Shown here piece after piece: positions 57,463 to 64,000 of a stretch of DNA of 64,000 bases. This DNA is from Crocodylus rhombifer (taxonomy: Eukaryota; Chordata; Crocodylia; Crocodylidae), in assembly GCA_038503035.1 (NCBI GenBank), contig JAVSML010001010.1:113630-177629 (forward strand), given 5' to 3'. Position numbers and translations under genes: made by a program. Below the pieces are notes generated by a model. That model saw only the letters and a list, made by a program, of their open reading frames with translations, ran no database searches and had not been told where the DNA came from. Numbering within the stretch: position 1 is the first letter of the stretch; the number at the start of each line of letters is the position of its first letter.

Positions 57463-58878
57463 TTGTTTCATAGTTTCATAGTTAGTAGGGTCGGAAGGGA
57501 CCTGAGCAGCTCGTCAAGTCTGACCCCCTGCCATGGCAGGAAAGAGCGCTCGGGTCAAACAACCCCAGCAAGGTGTACATCTAGCCTCCTCTTAAAAACC
57601 CCCAGGGTAGGAGCCAGCACCACTTCTCTTGGAAGTTGGTTCCAGATCCTAGCCGCCCTGACCGTGAAGTAGCGCCTCCTGATATCTAATCTGAATCTAC
57701 CCTCTGCCAGCTTGTGACCGTTAGTTCTAGTCACTCCTGGCGGTGCTCAGGAGTACAGGGACTCTCTCAATGCCTGCTGATCCCCCCTGACTAGCTTATA
57801 ACAGGCCCCCCTCAGCCTTCTCTTCTGGAGGCTGAACAGGTTCAGGTCCCGTAGCCTCTCCTCGTAGGGCCTGCCCTGCTGCCCCCTGGTCATACGAGTG
57901 GCCCTCCTCTGGACCCTCTCCATGTTGTCCACATCCCTCTGGAAGTGCGGCACCCAGAACTGGACGCAGTACTCCAGCTGCGGCCTGACCAGTGCCGCAT
58001 AGAGGGGGAGGATCACCTCCTTGGACCTGCTTGAGATGCATCTGTGAATGCATGACAAGGTGTGGTTGGCCTTCCTAACTGCCTCCCCACACTGCCAGCC
58101 CATGTTCATCTTGGCATCAATGATGACTCTAAGATCCTTTTCTGCCTCTGTGCTGACAAGAAGGGAGTTCCCCAGCCTGTAGGTATGGTGCCGGTTGTTC
58201 CTCCCCAGGTGCGTCACTTTGCACTTGTCAGTGTTGAATCCCATCCTATTCTCATCTGCCCACCCCTGTAACCTGTCTAGGTCTGATTGTAGCCTATTCC
58301 TCCCTTCTAGCATGCCCACATCCCCCCCACATCTCAGTGTCATCAGCAAATTTGAACAGGGTGCTTTCTACCCCCTCGTCCAAGTCACTGATGAAGATGT
58401 TGAACAGCGCGGGCCCGAGAACCGAGCCCTGGGGGACCACACTGTCCAGGCTGAAAATGACCCATCCACTACCACTCTCTGGGTGCAGCCCTCCAGCCAG
58501 TTGGTGACCCATTTGACTGTGTAGGTGTTGACACCACAGTCCCCCAGTTTCTTAATGAGAAGGGGGTGAGAGACAGTGTTGAAGGCCTCCCAAAAGTCCA
58601 GAAAGACTACGTCCACTGCTACCCCTGCATCTAAGGATTTGGTGACCTGGTCGTAGAAGGCCACCAGGTTGGTCTGACAGGACCTGCCTCTAATAAACCC
58701 GTGTTGGTTGCCCCTAAGCATAATCTCCCCTGCTGGCCCCTCGTGGACATGTGCCAGAATAATTCTCTCAAAAAGCTTACCCAGGATCGAGGTAAGACTA
58801 ACTGGCCTATAGTTTCCTGGGTCCTCCTTCCTCCCTTTTTTGCAGATGGGAACCACATAGGTCCTCTTCCAGTCACTT
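57463..58878 (-). mobile_element. CR1 LINE, minus strand, with frameshifted reverse transcriptase
   Basis: The 3' tail at 57463 shows two TTTCATAG octamers (CR1 tail repeats in antisense). The reverse strand encodes RPVSLTSILGKLFERIIL, then VFLDFWEAFNTVSH, the FADD box (58339-58350) and PLYAALVRPQLEYCVQFW. A run of seven C at 58322-58328, where the copy at 6836 has six, shifts the frame just after FADD. The 5' end stops near 58878. Close in sequence to the copies at 6836 and 61600. Confidence 0.95.
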
Positions 58879-60384
58879 CTTTAAATGCTTTTTCATTAAG
58901 CCTTAGGGAATTATTGTTAATCATAGGAATAACAGATGTCCACAAAGGAAAAAAGAGAAACAAAGCATTTCCAAATAACTTAAAGAAAAGAAATCCTGAA
59001 CACTAAAACAAATTTGTCATGTTTTCCCTTTAAAAATACTTAAAAGAAAAGCAAAAGCATTAATGATTTGTTTTGCAGCCTTAACTGTACAAACACCACT
59101 CTACACGTGGATTTTTAATACAAACAATTGCGACGCAAACAATTTAAAAACAAATGCTGGTGTGCCAGGATCACTAGTACAGCCAATGTAGATTAAATCT
59201 GAGGCTTCTCATGAACCAGCCAAATATGCCGTGTTTATTTTGATAGAGGAAGGTCTGATGAAAAAAGGTCCGTGCAAAGCTGAGCAGAAGTTTAAAGAAG
59301 GCTCAGAATTTATTTCTGACCTTACTGATGGAAAAAGTCTGGGCCTGTGCAAGTGCTCCTTAACCACATTGCGATCTGGCAAAATTTCACCAGCTCTAGG
59401 TTGTTAAAGCCACTAAGACATTGGCCTCAGCTCACAGCAGGGCTGCAACAACTGCACTCTGAGCTGGCTAAGCCACGCTTTGTTGAAGCAAAAGTCCAAA
59501 GCGAAAGAGGAAAGAAAAGTAATCAAATAGGGAAGGAAAAGGACACATGAGGGAAGGAAGAGCAGCAGAAATCTAAGTCTCATGTTCCAGGTGGTGTGCA
59601 GGACTTGGAGCTAGCAAAGGAAGTGATGTCACCTGAGTCTTGTCTGGTCAAGACGTGCCGCTGACAATGGAAACCAGCTGGTGTCATGATGGATTCTGGG
59701 ATCTAAGGGCCTAAGGGGGCGGGGAGGGGAGCCATGATGAGGGAGATCTTTTAATCTACCTGGTTTTCTTGTTGCCAGTGTCTAATAAAGCCCCCCAAAG
59801 GGACAATGGTGGAACAGCCTGCCGTCTCATTACCTTATTCACCAAGTGGGCCTACCAATGTTAGCAACTCGATCTGTTGCCCTCATGTGTACCAGACATA
59901 ATCACAACTCTGTCCTTGGGTAGTATCAGTCATTTTTTTGTTTAGACTAAATTCAACACTAGATTTTTTTCCTGGCTCTTGTACAATTTATATAACAGGC
60001 TGTGTTAGAATTGCATTGCACTGAGCGAAGTGGGAGTGCAGCCCTCTACGCAGTAGTGATAGGCCAGGTAAAGGGAGTGGGTGGAGGGAGGGGGTTAGCA
60101 CTGAAAAGATGGCTCATATACAAGGGATATGTGGACAAGCCATTGGCATGGTGATCTGTGCACAGGGGCTGACAGGGGCAGGGGAATTTAAGGGAGAGAG
60201 GGTGGCGGTCCCTATGCAGGCCTGCTCCCAGTTTGGAGGTAGCACCAAGGGTAGCCTGCAGCACAGAGTTCACCCTGAGGCTCTCCCCCAACCTGCCACT
60301 TTGAAATGCCTTTTGGTTGAGCAGCTCTGCAGCCCCACAACAGAAGCAGGCCCGTATTCCTGCCACCATAGCTCTGCAGTTTCT
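58879..60384. other. Stretch upstream of the SPINK gene, no feature recognised
   Basis: About 1.5 kb expected to hold the SPINK promoter and first exon, or to be intron 1. A TATATAA-like motif occurs near 59988, but no ATG-led hydrophobic exon with a phase 1 donor was found. Confidence 0.4.
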
Positions 60385-61350
60385 CTGCCAGAGGTTCTAG
60401 GATCCTTTGTTCAATATCTTCATTAATGATCTGGAAGATGGCATGGAGTGTGTCCTCAGCAAGTTTGCAGCTGACGCCAAGATGGGAGGTGTAGTAGATA
60501 TGCTGGAGGGTAGGGCAAGGATTCAGAGTGACCTAGACAAATTGGAGGATTAGGCAAAAGAAATCTCATGATGAGATTCAACAGGGACAAGTGCAAAGTC
60601 CTGCACGTAGGATGGGATAAACCTATGTACTGCTACAGGCTTGGGAGCAACTGGTTAACCAGCAGCTTTGCAGAAAAGGACCTGCGGGTTACAGTAGATG
60701 GTAAGCTGACTATGAGCCAGCAGTATGCCCTTGTTGCCAAAAAGGCTAACTGGGCTGCATTAGTAGAAGCATTGCCAGCAGATCGAGAGAAGTGATTATT
60801 CCACTCTATTCTGCACTGGTGAGGCTACATCTGGAGTACCGTGTCCAGTTTTGGGTCCTCCAGATGTGGATGTGGATAAGTTGGAGAGAGTCTTATGGAA
60901 GGCAACAAAAATGATTAGGGGGCTGGGACACATGACTTCTGAGGAGAGGATGAGGAAATTGGATTTATTTAGTCTGCAGAAGAGAAGGCTGAGAGGAGAT
61001 TTGATAGCAGCCTTTAACTACCTGAAGGGTGGTTACAAAGAGGATGAAGATAGACTGTTCTTAGTGGTGACAGATGACAGAGCAAGGAGCAATGGTCTCA
61101 AGTTGCAGCAAGGGAGGTTTAGGTTGGATATTAGGAAAAACTCTCTCACTAGGAGGGTGGTGAAGCACTGGAACAGGTTACCTAGGTAAATGGTAGAATC
61201 TCCATTTTTGGAGATTTTTAGGGCTGGGCTAGGCAAAGCCCTGGCTGGAATGATATAGTTGGAGATGGTCTTGCTTTGAGCAGGGGGTTGGACTAAATGG
61301 CCTCCTGAGGTCCCTTCCAACCCTAATTTTCTGTGATTTTATGATTCTTT
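60385..61350 (+). mobile_element. CR1 LINE, plus strand
   Basis: Sense-strand CR1 with [62 protein letters not shown] and [18 protein letters not shown]. The catalytic box near 60464 reads FAADA rather than FADDT, so a key aspartate is lost. The tail AGGTCCCTTCCAACCCTAA and TGATTTTATGATTC ends only about 28 nt before the SPINK exon at 61379. Confidence 0.93.
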
Positions 61351-61378
61351 GATCTGACTGGGCTCTGTTATGTTTCAG

Positions 61379-61413
61379 GGGCAGAGATAATTGAAGGAGA
61401 CTTTCTGAGATCG
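61379..61413 (+). CDS. SPINK4: SPINK-family inhibitor, exon 2
   Basis: A 35-nt exon between TTATGTTTCAG and GTAAGA. Read with its first two bases completing a codon from exon 1, it encodes (G)AEIIEGDFLRS and joins the Kazal exon in phase 0. The small second exon linking signal peptide and Kazal domain is the standard SPINK layout (32 nt in human SPINK1). The acceptor has a weak pyrimidine tract and lies about 28 nt after a CR1 tail. The call rests on phase, size and the downstream exon. Confidence 0.72.
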
Positions 61414-63360
61414 GTAAGATCCACCCAGCATTTCTTTCTCTCTTGCTTGTGGACATGATGGCCACTCCTGTGCTGATGACACAGCCTGGGGAGGGTTGGG
61501 GGGAAAGGGTGTGCCCAGGGGGCAGCTTTGCCAAGAGCAAAAGAAGGGCTGTTTGCACTGCCAACTCCAAGGGGATCTGAGGAACAGGAGTGCGGTGGGG
61601 TCATAGTTTCATAGTTTTGTAGTTTCTAGGGTTGGAAGGCACCTGAGTAGAACATCTAGTCCGACCCCTGACATGGTAGGGGAGAGTACTGGGGTCAGAC
61701 GACCCCAGCAAGGTGTACATCTAGCCTCCTCTTAAAGACCCCCAGGGTAGGAGGCTGCACCACTTCTCTTGGAAGTTGGTTCCAGACCCTAGCCGCCCTG
61801 ACCGTGAAGTAGCGCCTCCTGATATCTAACCTAAATCTTCCCTCTACCAGCTTGTGACCATTATTCCTGGTCACTCCTGGTAGTGCTTGGGGGAACAGGG
61901 ACTTCCCCAGTGCCTGCTGGTCCCCTGTGACTAGTTTGTAACAGGCCACTAGATCCCCCTCAGCCTTCTCTTGTGGAGGCTGAACAGGTTCAGTTCCCGT
62001 AGCCTCTCCTCGTAGGGCCTGCCCTGCTGCCCCCTGATCATGCGAGTGGCCCTCCTCTGGACCCTCTCCATGCTGTCCACATCCCTCTTGAAGTGCGGCG
62101 CCCAGAACTGGACGCACTACTCCAGCTGTGGCCTGACCAGTGCTGCATAGAGGGGAAGGATAACCTCATTGGACCTGCTTGAGATGCATCTGTGGATACA
62201 TGACAAGGTGCGGTTGGACCCTCTGTAGTTTCCCTGGTCCTCCTTCCTCCCTTTTTTGAAGATGGGAACCACACTGGCCCTGTTCCAGTCCTCTGGCACC
62301 ACACCAGAGCATTACGAGTGCTCATAAAGCCGTGCCAGGGGTCCCACAATAACCTCAGCTAATTCCCTCAGCACTCTGGGGTGGAGATCATCCGGACCAG
62401 CTGATTTGAATACATCCAGTCCCTCCAGAAGTTTCCTGACTAGATCCTCACTTACCCTTGGCCTAGGTGCGCCTCCCCTAGGGCTTGAAGGTGGCCCAGT
62501 GTCAGGGTTGATCCAGTCCCTGCTCAGGAAAATGGAGGCAAAGAAGTTGTTAAATAGGTTAGTTTTGTCATCTGGTGTGACGACCAAATTTCCCAGCGTG
62601 TTTTGCAGAGGCCCCTCATTACCCAGTACCTTCTTTTTGCCCCTTATGCATTTAAAAAAGGACTTCTTGTTGTCCTTGATCTGGGAAGCTAGTCCCAGTT
62701 CCATCTCCACCTTGGCCTTCCTGACTGTCTCCCTGCATCCCTGAGCAACCGCAGTATAGTCCTCCCTGGTGATGGCCCCTCCCTTCCATTGGGTATACAC
62801 CTCTCTTTTAGCTAGGAGACCTTTCCAGATGCTTTTGGTGAGCCATGGGGGCTTTTGCGCCCTCCTGCTCCCTTTAATCCGTGTTGGGATTACCTCCCTT
62901 TGGGCTTGGAGGATTGTCTCCCTAAGGAGCAACCACTCTTCGTGGACACCTGGCTCCCCTCCCCCCCGGGACCTCAGTGCTTCCCTGACTATTCTCCTTA
63001 GCTCATTGAAATCCACCCTCCTGAAATCTAGGGCTTCTGCCTTGCTGCAGGCCTTTGCCACCTTGCACTGGATGGTGAATTCCAGCGGGCAATGATTGCT
63101 GTCACCCAGGTGGTCGAACACCCACAGCCCCCTCAGCAGGTTGTCACCCGTGGCCAACACCAGGTCCAACAAGGCGTCTCCCCTGGTGGGGCCATGCACC
63201 TTCTGGGTTAGATGGAGGTCCTGCATTTGGGCTAGGAACCTATGTGAGCGGGCAGACCTGGCTGACTGCTCTTCCCAGCAGAAATCGCAGCCCAGCTCTT
63301 CTGACCACTAGGTTCATTGGCTGTATGTGCTGAAGCAGTCACTGTTTTCTGTCTCTGCAG
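61414..63360 (+). other. SPINK intron 2
   Basis: 1,947 nt, phase 0, GTAAGA to TTCTGTCTCTGCAG. It is almost filled by one minus-strand CR1 copy. Confidence 0.75.
61600..63303 (-). mobile_element. CR1 LINE with deleted reverse transcriptase core
   Basis: The tail at 61600 (TTTCATAGTTTTGTAG) and C-terminus ([31 protein letters not shown]) run up to NRTLSCIHRC near 62213. They jump at about 62215-62225 to FKKGRKEDQGNYR, near the start of the polymerase. About 740 nt with the FADD box, present in the copy at 6836, are missing. Beyond the junction the frame reads on through KSAGPDDLHPRVL, DNKKSFFKCIRGKK and HGPTRGDALLDLVLATGDN to about 63303, the endonuclease end (CDFCWEEQSA). This is the most 5'-extended CR1 copy in the window. 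Confidence 0.95.
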
Positions 63361-63473
63361 CCTGTGTGTGAGCACACTATCAACTTCCCTGCCTGCCCGT
63401 TGGTGTACAGGCCCCTCTGTGGAACTGATGGGAACACTTACGACAATGAATGTTTGCTCTGCATGACTCAAAT
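63361..63473 (+). CDS. SPINK4: SPINK-family Kazal domain exon 3
   Basis: 113 nt between GTCTCTGCAG and AT/GTAAGC, starting in phase 0 and ending in phase 2. It encodes [37 protein letters not shown]. Five of the six Kazal cysteines are here and the sixth would be in exon 4. Kazal proteins are secreted serine-protease inhibitors. The eight residues between the first two cysteines and the CEH motif match SPINK4 as I recall it, unlike SPINK1 with six. The residue two after the second cysteine (P1) is leucine, suggesting chymotrypsin- or elastase-type targets. The [11 protein letters not shown] signature is intact. An ovomucoid-like paralogue is an alternative. Confidence 0.88.
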
Positions 63474-63803
63474 GTAAGCTCATATCCTGGCTGCTTTTCC
63501 TTTGCTACAGGGTGTGAATTTCCTTCGGAGGCTGAGAGAGTTCTAGGCTCTGATAGTGATGAGGAGGTTAAGCTGGATGGGGACTAGGGCAGCTCCTTGG
63601 ATCCACTCTCCCTCCCACCACACATCCACATCCATATACTCTTAATAGAAGAGCTGAGCCAGAGCAGCAGTGAAGGGGCTATAACTTTCTATTAGGAAAG
63701 GCAACTTCTGAGAGGAGTCTGAGTCCCAGCAGTTGCAAAGTCTACTCCATACATACTGCTCCATTCTCAGGGCGGTCATGATCCAGCCTCTTGTTCACTA
63801 GTC
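63474..63803 (+). other. SPINK intron 3, start
   Basis: Intronic sequence after donor GTAAGC. Nothing recognised before the DNA element at 63804. Confidence 0.6.
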
Positions 63804-64000
63804 CAGGGGTTTTCAACTTTTTTAAACAGTGTACCCCTTCTGTCTCGAAGTTTCAGCTCATGTACCCCTTTATATTTTTTTCTTGTTTTAAGTGCGGGGG
63901 GGCAGATCAGTGCTTCTGTGGTGAGGGAGGGAGTGGGGCTGGTGCACAGGCTGCACAGCTAGGGCAGGGTGTGTGGTGGGCTGTCGCTGCGAGTTGGGGC
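63804..64000. mobile_element. hAT-like element, left end (runs off window)
   Basis: It begins CAGGGGTTTTCAACTTTTTT, then GTACCCCTTCTG, closely matching the inward-read right end of the element at 14334-15642. A GC-rich interior starts near 63893. The right end is outside the window. Confidence 0.75.

Noticed and set aside
63232..63483. Minus-strand frame over the Kazal exon
   Set aside because: Partly a shadow of the exon and partly CR1 endonuclease sequence. The Kazal reading on the + strand explains the region.
1..64000. Search for CRISPR arrays, bacterial operons, rRNA or intact tRNA genes, and endogenous retroviral genes
   Set aside because: None seen. Repeats are dispersed transposable elements, tRNA-like boxes belong to decayed SINEs, and the only reverse transcriptases are of LINE type.

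Overview
The window is vertebrate nuclear DNA, most likely from a sauropsid and probably a crocodilian. The reasons are intron-interrupted vertebrate genes, many CR1 retrotransposons (the main LINE of birds, crocodilians and turtles), and a heavy load of non-autonomous hAT-type DNA transposons, which argues against a bird. The species is an inference. There are no bacterial-type operons, CRISPR arrays or viral genes.

The main gene is B4GALT1 (beta-1,4-galactosyltransferase 1) on the + strand. Exons 2 to 6 lie at 25814-26049, 45006-45193, 46242-46364, 50914-51018 and 51396-51531. Lengths (236, 188, 123, 105 nt, then 136 coding nt), splice phases and catalytic motifs all fit. Positions 1-25813 are the 3' part of intron 1; exon 1 (cytosolic tail, membrane anchor, stem) lies upstream of the window. 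An AT-rich 3' UTR follows the stop codon and probably ends near 54.25 kb.

A second + strand gene starts downstream. A 35-nt exon at 61379-61413 and a 113-nt Kazal-domain exon at 63361-63473 match exons 2 and 3 of a SPINK inhibitor, most like SPINK4. Its signal-peptide exon was not found and its last exon lies beyond the window.

Most of the rest is repeats. CR1 copies lie at 6836-7970 (-), 18230-18726 (+), 36405-36680 (+), 47318-48950 (-), 51205-51283 (+), 57463-58878 (-), 60385-61350 (+) and 61600-63303 (-). A much decayed LINE of another clade spans 32190-35290 (+). Non-autonomous DNA elements include copies bounded by convincing 8-bp target duplications at 12458-13775, 14334-15642 and 16192-17237. 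Many of the others share one GC-rich internal core although their termini differ. MIR/tRNA-SINE remnants, fold-back structures and simple repeats fill in between.

I found no convincing new biological system. The points most worth checking are the GC-rich core shared by DNA elements with different ends, the position and orientation of the SPINK gene relative to B4GALT1, the CR1 copies crowding the SPINK splice acceptors, and a 207-codon open frame antisense to the B4GALT1 3' UTR.
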